Shown: positions 1 to 13,223, counted from the first letter of the stretch. The stretch: DNA of 64,000 nucleotides from Podocnemis expansa (GCA_007922195.1 ML681964.1:7644445-7708444), one strand, 5' to 3'. Program-made: numbers and translations. Notes: generated from the sequence alone by a model not told the origin.

Positions 1-1976
1 TTACCAATGTCAGATGTCTTGTTTACCTCGCACCAGAGATATAGCAGAACCTGACTGTGCTCTCGGCAGCAGTGCACTTGCCAAGGATGACTTCTTGTCA
101 GTGGTCCAAGCTAATGCAGGAGATGATTCACTCTGTTGACTGTTTAGCAATTAGAATGAAATGGAAGGATTAAATTCCAAGCAGCAGTTCTTGAAACAAG
201 GTGGTTGTTTCCATTTCCTAAGTGTTGATTGACTAATCTTGGGATAGAAAGGTCAAGCAACACTGGCCCATGGCATTGTGGGATAGCATTGGTGAGCTCT
301 CAGAATACAACGCTGAACACAGTGGAATTTTGGACTCTGGCCCACGCTTGCTAGATCTTAGGGCCTGGGTCCTGAAAGCTCCCTGGCCTGGCTCAGACAG
401 ATCTGTGGGTAGATAGGAGGGAGATTGGGCTTTCCCTGAGAGTGAACCCATTCTTATATTATGGTGTAGACATACCCTATATTAAATTAACCATGTATAA
501 TGTTAAGGCTTTGAACCATATCAATTGAGTCTTTATTCCATTCTTAGTGTAGCTTGCTCCCTGTAGCTTGTTCCTTAGAAAAATTGTTAGATTACTCAGA
601 AGTGATTTTTTTTTCTTCTCTTCATAGGATACTAGCTTGCCTAAAAGGAATGCAACAGCATTTGTATTTCTGAGTATGCCTATATGTCAAAGAATAACCC
701 ACAGGGCCAAGTCATAGCGTCTGGGTCTGGTGACTTAGGTTTGTGGGAGTCAGGCTTTGGAGCTAAAAATGGCAGTGTAGATATTCCTGGTCAAAGTACT
801 GCTTATAAAACAAACAAACAAGCATCACTGTGCCACGTTCACCCCTGAGGTAAGTCAGTTGAAGTTAAATTAATGATACGGTTCTATTTAACTTCCGTTT
901 AACTTCCTTGCTATGTGGGTGCTTTCCAACATTGTTGAACTCGCTCTGACCTGTATTATGCATTTTCTCTTATTATTGACTTATTTAAATAATTTCTTGA
1001 AGGATGCCTACTGGTACTAGGGAAACATTGAAACCCACACTTAGAGCTGCCATGTCAGCAATATTTCTTAATGTTAAAAACTGAGGGATTTGATTTGTTT
1101 TTGAAATGTGTGTGGGATGTGGTGGGGGGCACCAAATTAGTGACTGCCCTTCCCTAGGCAAATCAATGACTCTGAATAAAAGGACATTTATTTCTGGTAC
1201 TACTTCTTCTCTAATTGGAACTTAATATTGATTTTAGTTAAGTCTGTATTTGGGTCTGTTTATATGCTATGGTGCATAAATCATTGCTTAAAGTCCTTTT
1301 TGGGTTGTGTTTTTTCCCCCCAACTACCCTAATCAAAAATGTGCTGATAGGAACTGAAAGGCCCTTCTTTTCCATGTTTACACTCTAAGAGAGGATGAAT
1401 GACAAGGATGCATGAAAACAAAGAGAAAGAAAATATAGAAGGCATATCCAGTGTCATAGAGAATAAAATAAATAAGAGAAATAATAAAATTAAATAAAAA
1501 TTTAATAATAAAAGAGAAGAAAAAGGGACAAGGCTAAATTCACGAAGAGAGAAAGCTGAGTATGAGACAGAAATAGTCTCACAAAAGACCCAGAAGCACA
1601 GTTTAAACTTATCCTTCAATTACAAATTATAATTAAGGCATATGGGGCTTCTCAGGATTAGTAAGAGTTAAAAGATGTTTTGTTCTTTCCAGCCCTTAAA
1701 TGATTATTATTGAAGGTCTCATTGTATCTGGAAAGTACCTGTGTAAATTCTTGCCTATCAATAAAGCACTTATACCAATGTTGCTATATATGCTTCTTGA
1801 TTCCAGCTCACATCATGACCGAAATCAATGGAACTGATAAATTTGGCCCATCATGAAAGTCACTAGTTTCAATATTATTTGTTACATCTGATCTTGTGTA
1901 GTTTTAGGTTATTTTCTAGAACATATTAAATGCACTTAATCTTCTTTCAGTGGAATTCAAGGGTATTCAGCACTTA
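1..1976. other. Anonymous AT-rich DNA, no gene recognised
   Basis: No exon, RNA gene or known repeat could be supported. Positions about 1430-1525 are A-rich low-complexity sequence, which produces a hydrophobic reading frame on the minus strand that is a composition artefact. Confidence 0.6.
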
Positions 1977-2110
1977 GGGCTTGTCTGCATTCACAACACT
2001 GCAGCAGTGGAACCACAGTGGCACTTTGCGGATACACTGTCTACACTGATGGGACAGCTTCTCTTTTTGGAGTAGGTATTCCACACCCCTGAGTGAAGTT
2101 GTTATACAAG
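1977..2110. mobile_element. Decayed MITE fragment with TTGTCTGCA-type end
   Basis: The left end reads GGGCTTGTCTGCATTC, a mutated form of the G-C-TGTCTACAC terminus common in turtle MITEs. Inside are GTCTACACTGATGGGA and CACACCCCTGAGTGA, which I recognise from a widespread turtle non-autonomous DNA transposon. No matching right terminus or target duplication is visible, so it looks truncated. The superfamily is uncertain. Confidence 0.5.
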
Positions 2111-2118
2111 CTTTTGAG

Positions 2119-2183
2119 CCAATAGAAGTTACTCCAATAAAAGCTATTACCTTGCCACTTGGTCTATCTAATATAGTAAGGAG
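2119..2183 (-). repeat. Fragment of the AAAAG-TATTACCTTG SINE family
   Basis: The text CCAATAAAAGCTATTACCTTG followed by GTCTATCTAATAT matches the copy at 52890-53068 (CCAGTAAAAGATATTACCTTA, then GTCTGGCTAATATCC). It is a short relic of the same SINE-like family, read from the minus strand. Confidence 0.5.
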
Positions 2184-2639
2184 ACAGATGTTTTTGTCTA
2201 CAAAGGAAAATATTTAATAATATCATTAGTTGCCGATGAAATGTCACTGGAGTATGCACAGCTAAACTCAGAGTTACATATGGGGAAAAAAAACCTACTG
2301 ATTTTTACTTACTTGTCTTACAACCATGAATCATTTATTACATTGTCATGAATCAAAAATTTGATGTCTATATTTATCTGCTTAATGCCCATATCAGTGA
2401 CTTTGATTTGATAAAGTTGTAGCTACAACACTGAAAATTCTGTTTTTGCCCATCACACTTCTCAAGTTATTAAACATCTGGATGCCTTGCTCTGAACAGA
2501 AACTGCCTGGAAAATTCTAGTGGTGAACCAGGTTTTTCTAAGCAAACACCCTGGAATTTTCTGACATTCTCTTGCATGTTGTTTTACAGGTAAATAAAAT
2601 TCAGCATTAGTTGAAGCCAGGGATAAGAGATTCTATTTG

Positions 2640-3420
2640 ATTTGTTAAAGGTCATTGGGACGGAGTGCATTGGACTCTTTAAGGCTTCTGGTGGAAGCTT
2701 CATTGTTTTGCTATTCCTGATTCCAAGAAAAGGAGCAGTGAAGATGGGTCCTCCAGGCTTGCCTAGAGAGTCTGTAGAAAAGCAGCCAATCAGAGCACAG
2801 GAGGCCCAGTTAAAAGGAGCAGCAGGGTCAAGCAGCTCATTTGCTGGCAGGGCTCAGAGGAAGTGTGAGGAAGAGGGCTTCTTTGTTGGAGTTCAAGGGA
2901 CGCTCAGAGGGCTCTGGTGCTGTTGGCCTTCTGTGAGGAAGAATTTCAGCCATGGTAAAGGTGAAGAAGAAAGGATTACATGGGCTCAGGGAATAGCAGA
3001 GGCAACATTACAGGCCCAAGGGTTGGGACCTGGAGTGGCAGAGCGGCCTGAGTCCTCCTTCTGGCAGTGTGGCCTAATCCCTGAGATGAGGATAATGCTT
3101 TTGTAGAGGACCAGGTGAAGAGCAGGTTTTAAAGAGTTTCCTGAAAGAAAACCCTAGGAACACTGCTATATACTAAGTCAATGCAGAGTGAAAGCTAACC
3201 TGGAAAGGCTGAAGGACTGAGCTCAGAGGTGGGGCAATAAAGATATTACTGACAGCACAGGGAAAGGCTCCACTGGATCTTTTACCCCAGCAGGTGTCTT
3301 GTTTTTTCATGAGTTAAACTGTGTGTGACTTAAGCAGGGGGCTGAACAACTGAAGAATGAAGGTTTGCACCTACCCAGCAGAAGAGCCACAGCAGAGGTG
3401 AGTGCACCCTGTGGCTAAAC
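2640..3420 (+). repeat. Possible LTR-retroelement fragment with promoter-like motifs
   Basis: This block is less AT-rich than its surroundings and has a CCAAT motif near 2786 (AGCCAATCAG), a weak TATA-like AAAAGG about 25 bases downstream, and AATAAA near 3235. That order resembles a decayed LTR. The 154-codon frame at 2642-3106 has no recognisable domain and is probably incidental. No primer-binding site, second LTR or gag-pol text was seen. It could equally be unique sequence. Confidence 0.3.
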
Positions 3421-4519
3421 AAAAATACTTTTGAGTTTTTAAGTTTTATTTAAAAATCCATTGAAGACTTATGTATTGAAAATGCTATAATTAAAAAAGC
3501 TTTTACCCAGAAATGTAAAGTCAGGATTTGCAGCAATTAGTTTGGACACCATCAGCCCAAAACTGTATGGTAATTGAAAGTTTTGGTGACTGGTGTTTAA
3601 TTACTTCTCCTATGTCTATTCCTACATAAGAAGACAGAGTGTATATTAGTCTAGCTATTTTCTGTGCTGAAAAAACATAATTGTTTATTCTTTAGCTTTG
3701 TCAGCTTTGTTATATTAGTGATGAAATGAGGTATTTCAATAAGACCTTGACGCAACTGTCTTGAAAGTAATTAAAGGTAGAATTTTCAGAAGTGACTGAG
3801 GCACAGGAGTCCCATTGGATGCCACATAGGTGCTTTTTGTAAATATCACTGTAGGTGTGTAAAATAGCCACCTTGCTGGGTGCATATTGGCTCAGACTTC
3901 ACAGATTGCATCTTCATCTTAGCTGCTCCCGGCCCCCCCCCCCCCCCCCCGCCATCTGCTTTAGCTTCCTATAGGTAGGCCTAGGACATTTTTTCTATTT
4001 AAACTCTATTGGAAGACCTGAATCAGAAGGTGTTTAACTCTGATTTTTTTTTAGAGGCATTTTCAAGTGAAAATATGTGCAGCAAAGCATGCATTACTGT
4101 TGAGGTGTGATGGGGAGGGAGCGAAAAGTACTCTTAACTCCCTTTTGTAAGATTTCCAGTGTGCTATTTCTAAGTCATATTGAAAGCAGCACAGCCATCT
4201 ATGACAAGTTGCTATGAGAGTGTCTGCTCTCTGAATCTGAAGACAGGTAAATAAGGAGATGTAAGGTAAAACTAGAGGATCACACTTACATGGAAAAATG
4301 GATATTTTTGTCAATATTATGACAGAATCCTGGACCTGTTGAATTTTTTGGTAAAACTCCAATTGATTCATTGGGTCTAAACGCTATTGTAAACATCTAA
4401 GAAATGCATGTCTGGATCATGAAACGCTTACTCGTGCTGAGGAACACTTTAGGATCTTGTTCTACTGAAATCAACATGTGCTAGGGGCCTGTAGAACTGG
4501 ATCCAAAAGATATCAGAAG
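3421..4519. other. No gene; old repeat and an 18-C run
   Basis: Positions 3776-3845 (TTTTCAGAAGTGACTGAGGCAC, then GTCCCATTGGA) resemble an old dispersed amniote repeat built on AAGTGA-T-AGGCAC and TCCCATTGA. Positions 3933-3950 are an uninterrupted run of 18 C. The frame at 4063-4371 on the minus strand has no recognisable content. Confidence 0.45.
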
Positions 4520-4625
4520 AGACTGTCAAAGGCACAAAAGGAAGCTAAGTACTAAACTCCTATTAAGTTTGAGTGGGATTTCAGTACTTAACTGCCATTA
4601 GTGCCTTTGAAAAAAAAAAAATCTC
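4520..4625. repeat. Small imperfect palindromic repeat
   Basis: The left arm (GTCAAAGGCAC, then GAAGCTAAGTACTAAACTCC) is echoed in reverse complement on the right (GATTTCAGTACTTAACTGCC, then GTGCCTTTGA). It belongs to the common amniote class with AGGCAC-TAA and GTGCCTTTGAAAAT motifs. Probably a very old MITE-like palindrome. Confidence 0.5.
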
Positions 4626-5749
4626 ACCTACTTTCTTGTTTCCCTGATGTGTCCATTTTCACTCTGGAAGATCCTAGCTCACTGACCTCAGAGTAAGTTG
4701 TTGGGTGAATGACAGCATAACTTTGCAAAATAAAACAAACCCCAGATTGTGTTGGATAGCTTTGTGTTCTTCAAAGGAGCAATAAGGAGACTGGCTGAGA
4801 GGAAGGTTGTCATGATTTAAATGTTTGGTGAAGTATCCTGGGGTTGTGATCTTGATCATGGCAGATGCTCTGGTGTTTTAGGCATCTGTATGCCAGGTAT
4901 GGGGCTGCAGTCTGCGTGTCTAGAGGTAGAATCCTAGTTAGTTAGGGAACTTTTTCTACAAAACTGTAGGTGCCAAGCAAATTCAGATACCTGCAGGATT
5001 TGAGGAAAGGTGAATGGGGGTTTTATGAAGCCCAGTGGACCTCATTCTGGGACTTGGGAACCTAAATCCTTTTGGAATCCAGCCCTTTGTCTTAAGCTGT
5101 GAAGGACAGAACAACAGTCTGATATTTAGGGGCTTAAGAAGGTGGGAAGCTACCTGTTTTCCTGAGGCAGCTGGTGTCCCAGAGAAAGGTTAAGCTAGGA
5201 TGGGGTGTTGCAATTACAAAGTATTTCTTCTAAATGATTTGTACTTTTCTCTTGTGCTTTGTATGTTAAGTAAAAGAACAAGTGTTAAACTTCTGTGTAG
5301 AGAGTGTTGGGTATGTTACATGCATCTGACCTACTGTGTGATTCTGGAGAGAGTTGCACGGTAACCCAGAAGCTTCTGGAAGAAAGTTTAAATATGGTGG
5401 AGTTTGATGGGCCAGCAATGCTCCCTAGCACAACCTAGCTGGACAGCAGATGCACATGATCAGAATAAGGAGCTGGACACAAGTTCTGTGCACTGCCCCC
5501 AGAATTGGTACAGTGACTATTGTGTTTAGGATCTGAAGACTTCAAACACTGAGCAATCCAGGGATCCCAGAGGGTTGGCTACCTCTCTCAGTAGTCTGAT
5601 GGGTGGCTAGGAGGGGTGCCTGACTAGATCTTTGAAAAATGGCACTATTAAATCACCTGCGTCCTAACACTGTAGTAGCTGCAGCACCTCCATTGCAGAG
5701 GAACAGCTTTGTGTTGAGATCCCAGCTCTAAGCATCAAAGCCGTAATTA
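4626..5749. other. No gene recognised
   Basis: Nothing identifiable. The 61-codon frame at 4674-4859 (minus) has no family resemblance. Confidence 0.55.
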
Positions 5750-5905
5750 ATAATAAACAAGGAGTCTGGTGGCACTTTTAAAGACTTACAGATTTATTTA
5801 TTGCATGTGAAAGCTCATGTGATTCATAAATGTTAGTCTTTAAAAGTGCCACAGGACTCCTTGTCTGTTTTGCTGAGCTAGACTTGCATGGCTACCCCTT
5901 GGATC
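5750..5905 (-). mobile_element. Tortoise-type tRNA SINE, short palindromic form
   Basis: On the minus strand the copy begins with the tRNA-like head (AAGGGGTAGCCATGCAAGTC), then GGAGTCCTGTGGCAC and CTTTAAAGACTAACA. After about 20 bases the body repeats in inverted orientation (ACAAGGAGTCTGGTGGCAC at 5757-5776). The arms 5757-5801 and 5826-5864 can pair, so the copy is a hairpin. Such SINEs are transcribed by Pol III and moved by LINE enzymes, probably CR1-type here. A C-rich run follows near 5923. Confidence 0.8.
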
Positions 5906-8900
5906 TTATGGCAAAGGACCTGCCCCCCCCCCCAGTACTTGGCATCTGTAAAGTCTCATACATGTGCATCTATATACTGATCAATAAAGCATGATAGTGA
6001 CTTGTGAGCAACTGAAGTAGATGTTGTATTTAATTGATTGGTATGGTTACAGTGAGTGCAAAATGACATCAATTTAACAATAAGTGCTGCAATGTTAGTG
6101 TCAAAGGTTTAGTAGCCAGCTGTAAACATGATCTGTTGCCTTTTCTTAGGGGAAGTAGACATAGGCTGAGGGTGTGCATAATAGACACCTAATTTAAATT
6201 TAGTTCTGTATTGGATGGTTTTGAGGATTGGTGTTGGGAAACTGTACCTGCTAAAATTCATCCCAGGCCAACAATTATTAGAGCTCCATGCCACCTGAAG
6301 GATGATGTTGGGCATATACATGAAGAGTTAATTATATTGCTCAAGATGTTCCTGGAGACATGTCCACAAATCCCTAAAATGTTGTATCAGTTGGCCCCAT
6401 TGCTGACCTTTGTAGTAAGTGGATTAGAAACTGAGCTCTTTCGCAGATTAAACTACCCTTCCATCCTTCTGGCCGGTGCATTCTAGTCAATATTTAGGGA
6501 TGATATCTCGGTGGTTTAGGAAAGCTTGTGAATCACTGGAGCATGCCAATCTTGAGTTTCAACTCCAGCAACTTTCATATACATTAACAATTGATTCGGT
6601 CAATACTAGAAACTGGTATTTGTTTCCTGAAGTCATTTTAGGGGCTATCCTCAGCGCATCACAGGACTGAATCCTAGATTTGCTTTTATTAAGTAAACAA
6701 ACAGGAATTGGCATAAAAAAACCACTCAGCTTGCTGTATGAAGATGCTGCTATAAATTATGATCAATTTGTTTTGAAGGGACAATAAAAGGGAGAAAGGA
6801 GATGTCATCTTTTTCAGTAGTTTGGTCTCATGCAAAAAAACCCACTTCAAAAGATACTTCATTGTACAAATTTAACCTCCCATTCAATCACTTCTCTGGA
6901 AAAAACAAACAATATTTAAAATAAAATTCAAATAAAGCCTCCAATTGTGCATCAGAATATGATGGCTTTTAGAAATCTACAACCATATTAAATGTAATTT
7001 TGTTCTTCCTTCACATTTTTAAAAACATTAGTAATAAACTGCTAGCAACAAAATTAAATTACTCTGAATTAAAAACACAATATTCCTTTGTGGAAGGAAA
7101 GGGGGGAAAATACTTGAGAAAATAGTGCTAGTCATATGGCCATTTCTAAGTGCGGGAGACTCCCTGCTGCTGTGTGTACTTACTGTCAATATTCATCCAC
7201 ATTGCAATTTCCATTTCAAATCCCAGAATTGCTGTGCACTTCTATAATTCACTGCTGGCTCTAAATCATGCTGCCTACTGATGTTTAGCGACCTGAATGA
7301 AATTGTTTGATGTAATTGACTGGCACACATATAGAAAGAAGCCTGCTCAGCAAAGGCTAAATTGTGTTTTTAGTTGTATAAAAACAGACATTGCTTTCAT
7401 ATTTTGAAAATCAATGTGATTCTATAGTCATCCTGAGCAATGCTATCTGTGCACATGAAAAGGTGCAACCTAAAAACCTGTAGTTTTAAAACTGAATTCT
7501 AATTCTTCCTTTCTCTTGTAAACTGTATCTTATCCTATTTGGAAAGACCATTTTCTTGCCCAAGCAACAATCTATGCAGGTAATAAAGAATAAAGCATCA
7601 GCTTCTCCATGGAAATAAGTTAGCTGAAGTTCTTAAAATGAATGCACAAAGAAGTAATGGAACCTGTAAGAGAAATATTTCCATATTTTCTCTTGTATTA
7701 AACCATACTGCTGCTTTTCTTAATTTTAAACCTACCATAATTCTAGGCAAGAATTTAATCAGAACAAAACTGCCAATTAAGTTTTAAATCAGTTAAGTTA
7801 AATATCCAGTGTCTTGCTAACTATGTGGCTTTCTATTAGACAGCTCTCACTTAACAATACCTTGGCTCACAATTCTATTGAATTCCTTTGTAGCATTTCT
7901 CAAGAAACTGAATCTTTTCTTGGATTTCTAATGTAAAGGGACTCGACACCTAACAGCAGACCTTTTAATCTTCAGGTGGACATTGGCTGAGATAAACTAG
8001 ATGTCTCATTCTTTGCTCTCCAAGAGATCCCAAAAGGTGATGTCAAGAAATCATTTAATGGCCATGAAGGCACTCTTGGGGCTTCTAGTTTATAACCTAT
8101 GCTGTTCACCAAAGATGTCAAGCTGCCAGAGACATTTTTGAGCCTGATATCATCCATATGGAGATGATATACAGATCTACCTCCCCTTATCAAACCTAAA
8201 AGGTGCAGCTTCTGTGGCTACAACCACAGCATTCCATTTCATGTTAATGCAATAAATAAGCATACTTATCAGAATGGAGAATATAGCTGAAGTTTTGGCA
8301 TTGAGCCAGGTAGTGTAGTTGGGATTCAAAAAGGAAATTAGAAACATTGGTTGACTCATTCACTGACTACTGTACAGTAGCTCAAGAGCTTATGGATGCT
8401 GGAAGTGAACTATCTGTTTCAGTTTGACATATGACATTGACTAAAATGCTAAATTATATCTTAAAGCCAGCTGATTACTGCAAAGCCTCAAAGAGTATAT
8501 TTTATACCAAATACAATAAAACCAAAACAACTTAATCCAGCTTACTCACCAGGTGTTTTTACATCCTCAATCCACTTTCTTCTAAAAAAAAAAAAAAAAA
8601 TGAATAGGGTCTATAAATCTTTGACTACTAATTGCATTTAGGATGTGCTGCTCAAGGCAACCCCAATTCTTTTTTTATAAGATTTAAATGTTAAATTTCA
8701 CCCACTTGTTGTACCAACAACTTAATTATAGGCAACATTCCCTGAAATTTGGGGTGGTATCTGATATGCCTCCAGACAAGTGATTAGGCGTTTGATTTAT
8801 AAGACTTGAAGCCTACAATGAACTGCAAGTGCAAAAAAGCAAATTTTGCATGAGGAGAATGACTGTCAGAAAAGCAAGCCTGGCTGTGACCAGTAGAACT

Positions 8901-9180
8901 GGGACTTGCAGTGCTGAAACTTATTCCTTTTTAAAAATTTTGAAGCAAGTTTTTCTGGAAACAGAAAGGTTTTTTGTCACAGCAAGCAGTTGTTCATTCA
9001 CTTTATTCATTGATTGGGATCACAAAGGCTTTTGTAAGTTTCCCCACTGTTGTCCCTCTATGCTTCATCTTCCTTTAAAGTGAGGGGTAGTTCAGCCTTC
9101 ATATCCAACTATGGTTTTTTCACTTTGCCTCTTCTACTGTGAGATAATATGATTTTACTAGGTATTGGCTATCAAAAACT
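5906..9180. other. Long AT-rich stretch without recognised gene
   Basis: No repeat or exon supported. Two overlapping frames at 6211-6486 and 6476-6670 are among the longer ones outside transposons, with no recognised domain. An A run lies near 8587-8600. The rest is anonymous. Confidence 0.5.
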
Positions 9181-9406
9181 AAGATCTACACTGCTGAAAG
9201 GGGGAGGGGAGCTAACTCCATTAACTCAGGATAGCTAACCCATTAGTTATATTAAGTTAAAATGGTGACCAGGCTATTAAGTTGGTTAGGCGATTGTATT
9301 TCTCTACAGAGGGGCTTCAGCTTAGAATGCAAGTTGCTTATCCAAGATGGCTAATGAGGATTAACTAGACTGAATTAACACACTTTTTTGCAGTATAGAC
9401 ATGCCT
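9181..9406. mobile_element. Candidate MITE
   Basis: The left end AAGATCTACACTGC and the right end GCAGTATAGACATGCCTT are imperfect inverted repeats related to the GTCTACAC terminus of other MITEs in the window. The interior has repeated TTAAC and TTAG motifs. No clear target duplication. Confidence 0.45.
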
Positions 9407-9700
9407 TCAATGTTACTCTGGCTTCATATAAAATTGGTGTTATAAAAAATGTGATTTATTTTTTTTTGTGGTGAATCAGGACACAAACCATTTTCTCCAG
9501 TTGGTACAGGTAGTCAGCTGGTATCAGGTGCATGATTGTATAGGAAAATAGCTTTCTCTTGTGTTACAGTGCCAATCAATAGTTGTCTTTCTGTGACAAA
9601 ACAAGTAAGAATTAAAAATTGGCACCTAACCGGCAGTTGCCAAAAAGAGAGTGCACCGTTTTGTTTTGCAAAATAGATCCCTGAACCTGAAACAGTTTAA

Positions 9701-9847
9701 GGCCTTGTGTATACTAAAAAGTTATGTCACTGTAATCATAGTGGTGATATTAAAGCAACACAAGCCACTAGTTTGGATGCAGTTGTAGAAGTACAGCTAT
9801 TCTTGTATGGGAAATGGAATAACTCCACTGCTTTAAAGCCCTGTATG
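9701..9847. mobile_element. MITE fragment with GGCCTTGTGTATAC end
   Basis: GGCCTTGTGTATACTA preceded by TAA fits a mutated GGCCTTGTCTACACTA terminus. The interior (AAAGTTATGTCACTGTAATC, then GTGGATGCAGTT) resembles a known turtle short DNA element. No right terminus was found. Confidence 0.5.
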
Positions 9848-10934
9848 GATTTTTAAGAAGAGCAAAAATCTTCTTACATCTCTAATGTTCTTGCTAATTT
9901 TTCTTTGTATGGAGAAGGCTACAAACTCTATTAATAAACTTAGGCATGACCAAGGACAAAAGTAAGTGCGCATGTATGGGAGAAATTGTCCTCTTACACT
10001 GAACTACCTTGTACTGTTTTGCTCCAATTGTATTCAAGCACTGAGAAGAAAATGTCTGTTTATAGCAGAGTACATTAGAAGTTTAAAGGTGACCAGGCTA
10101 AAGTGAAAAAGTTCTAATGCTTTAATTAAACACTAAACAACATGAAAGCAAAGGTGTGCCAGATACTACCCATGCACTTGACATATAGTATGGTTTTTAT
10201 TTACTGAAAAAGTGTGTATAATGGAGACTTTTCAGTTGACCAGTGATAATAAATTTTGTCTAGGTTAACCTCTTCTTCTGTATCCCACATCCAGCTCTGC
10301 TTTTTCCTCCCTATCCTTGCCCCCATATGGAAGACATTGCCATTACAACCTGGAGTGGAGAAAAGCACATACACTGGGACAGGAGTGCCTAGTCTAAGTG
10401 GCAGAAGAAGCACAGATTCCCTTGTCATAGGTCAGACAAGGAGAGCAGCTAGCTTTTGTTCCCCTCCACATGCCCATGCTCCTCACCTGAAATCTGTACC
10501 ACTTTCGGCCACTCTCCAGTACCAGGAGGAGCTACCATGGCTTTTGGCAGGTATACTGTAATGGGATCCAGGTGCCAGCCATGATCAGCCTGTTGATATC
10601 ATGCTGGGGTTTATTTGCTTTTGTTAACTGCATCACATTGTTCACACGTGCTGCATTTGTAATCAGTTATAGCTCCCGATATCCTCTTTAATATAAGTGC
10701 ATAATCAGTTGCTACTTACTGTGTAGTTGAACATCTGATTTTTATCTTACTAAGCATAGCATTTTTCATCTGTCTTTATTTAATTTGATCTCCAAATTGT
10801 TATGGTCATGCAGCTGTGATCATGGCTGATACCAGCATCCTGCTGTGCCTGCCAAAAGAACTGCTAGTGTTCTGCTAGTACAACTTTCAAGGGTAGACCA
10901 GGCTGTAGAAATCCAACCCATGAAATCAGGAGAC
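9848..10934. other. No gene recognised
   Basis: Two overlapping frames on opposite strands around 10200-10561 are the only longer ones and have no recognisable domain. No repeat identified. Confidence 0.5.
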
Positions 10935-11040
10935 TAAAACTGGATCCTGAATTAAGACTGATCCTGCCATCTTGCTTATGCAAGCAAGTCTCTTCATAGG
11001 ATTACTTATGCCAGTAAGTGGTGTAGATCAGACCTCAAAG
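10935..11040. repeat. Old palindromic amniote repeat (weak)
   Basis: CTGATCCTGCCATCTTGCTTA followed by TTACTTATGCCAGTAAGT and GATCAGA looks like a degraded member of the GATCCTGC...GATCAGG family found across sauropsids. The match is from memory and weak. Confidence 0.35.
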
Positions 11041-11271
11041 TAAAAGACACAAGTAGCACAAGTTTTATATTGTCATTATAATGTGCTGGAGATAAACTCT
11101 CTATAGTAAAAGCAACTAGATGACCTGAAACTGAAAAGTGGAATAGAATGTAGATTACTGTACTACCGATAGTAATAGGAACATACTGTGCATACCAGTG
11201 GTGTAAGAGGTAAATAGTCAGTGCAGCTGTTAATGATGCTGCAGGTGCACTGTATTTCTATTTGTCCATGT

Positions 11272-11360
11272 CCAAAGGGATAGCTGTGTTAATCTAGTCC
11301 AGCAAAAAAGTCATGTGGCACTTAGACTAACAGATGAGAAAAATATATCTGCTAGTTTTC
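11272..11360 (+). mobile_element. Tortoise-type tRNA SINE, truncated, plus strand
   Basis: CCAAAGGGATAGCTGTGTTA followed by ATCTAGTCCAGCAAAAAAG, TCATGTGGCAC and AGACTAACAGATG matches the SINE head and body seen complete at 14266. The tRNA-related head should contain the Pol III A box. The 3' part is lost or unrecognisable. Confidence 0.75.
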
Positions 11361-13223
11361 AAGTGTCAAACGACTCGTTGTTTTACCTGTCCATGACCAT
11401 TTAGAAACTGTTTCACTCTGAAAGAGTGACCACAGGATGTAGTGGTAGCAATAACTGTAACCATTCACATACAAGAGCGAAGTTACAAACACACAGTATG
11501 ATACCTGCATGGAGACTTTCCCTCTTAAATACATATTCTGTCTACTCTAGGCTTATCATTAATGGATTTTGTTCTGACCATTTTATATAAATGGATACAA
11601 AGGGCTGGTAAATTGGAACACTACTAGAGTAATTCAGAAAATTCAAGTAGCTTAGTTTCTTCAGCCACTTCTTCACTTCTCTGCTCTAAAAATACAATAG
11701 AATAGTGCTGAACTGAAGAATTCCCTGCAGCTGGTACTTCCCCCTGATATTGTCTGACAGAAACAGCTTTGGACTTAACTAGTAAATATATTTTAATCAA
11801 ATGGTAGCTGGATTTGCTGATCCAAATTATCTTCTGGCACAACCCAAATGAGTCAATCCACAGGAAATGGTGTACTGTGTTTTGGACCATTGTAGCATGC
11901 AGTCAGATGGGAACCTGTATGAGCTTCAAGCAGTAGATGTATCTGGTAAGCCAGAAAGGATAGCTTCCTTTGATTGAAGAGCTGTTTTCAGTTTTCCTTA
12001 GATGTTGCTGTTTGGTAAACAGAATTTATACCTTTCATGTGTTACACACCAGTACTTCTGCTGGAGAAATGGTCAACTCTTGTGACATGCATAAATTTCC
12101 CATTAGCAGACAAGAGAATGAGTCAATTTCTACAAACATGAGTTCTTGCTCTGATTCATGTTAGTAGCTCCATTAAAATGAGGAGGATTATTCATATGTA
12201 TAAAGTTAAACTAGTGCATGTTTGTAGTACTGGACCATGGAATTTATTCCGACCTTTCTAAATTGTCTATTTTGGCTACTAGATGGAGATGTAAGCATAT
12301 CTGCTGTCAAAACAAATGTTTCAGATGTAGAAGAATAGCTGAATTCCTGAAGATGCATGCTTGGGACAAACACAGAGGCAAATAATTATTTGGACAAGTG
12401 TTACAGAAAGAATTTTGACAAAAATAAATGCAGTCACTTTTTCCAAAGTAGCAATATGTTACTGGCCTTGGATGGTGTTAATCTTTTTATGATCAGGAGA
12501 GTAGTATTTCTGTGAAACTAAACTGGCTAAGGTTGGACATGAGAGAGACTGACTACAGACAAAGATTTCCAAGATTTAAGATACTAAGGAGTACCTCAAG
12601 GCCACAAATCATTAAAATATTTGTGCATCTCCTCACATTTCACAGATCAGTCATCACCTGGTGAACAATGGAAAATCACTCCTAAGGAGTATTCTTTCCA
12701 AGATTTGATTTTTTTAATGAAAACATGATTGATAGGAAAAAACCCAAACTTATGCTTTCTAAGTTGTTTAACTTTTTTCTCCCAAGTGCTAAGATTAGAA
12801 AATAGGTCAACATGCGCATTTAAATAGCTTATTCCACAGTGTGGTTTAAATGAGTGCTAGTGACAAATGTATGATGTGCTGAGCATTTTGGTTTTTCCTT
12901 TTATAGTGTATTGGTTAAATTTAGAATTGTTCAAAGTGGCTGCTCATACACAAACCTCCAGGCAGCAACTCCTCAAATATTTCAGCCACTTCCTTCTTTT
13001 TTTTTTACACTTACACCATCATGCCTTTATCTTCATAAGCAATTCTTGTGATGAGCTTTAGTTTCCATTCTACAATGAAACCTTGAAATAAGGAGCCATC
13101 ATTTGAACTGGACCTTGAGCTCATATGTTGGAGTACTCATTTGCTACAAACCTGAGGGTCTAGCTTTTAGCTTTCTTGAGGACCCTCTGCTGTACAGTGA
13201 TTTTTAATTTACAGTACTCAAAT
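11361..13223. other. No gene recognised
   Basis: Anonymous AT-rich DNA. Frames of 60-90 codons on both strands lack similarity to anything I know. Confidence 0.5.

Noticed and set aside
1329..1619. Hydrophobic 96-codon frame on the minus strand
   Set aside because: It lies over an A-rich tract; the apparent membrane-like protein is a composition artefact.
3933..3950. C18 run as a possible assembly or regulatory signal
   Set aside because: Simple homopolymer; similar shorter C runs occur at about 5923 and 17268.
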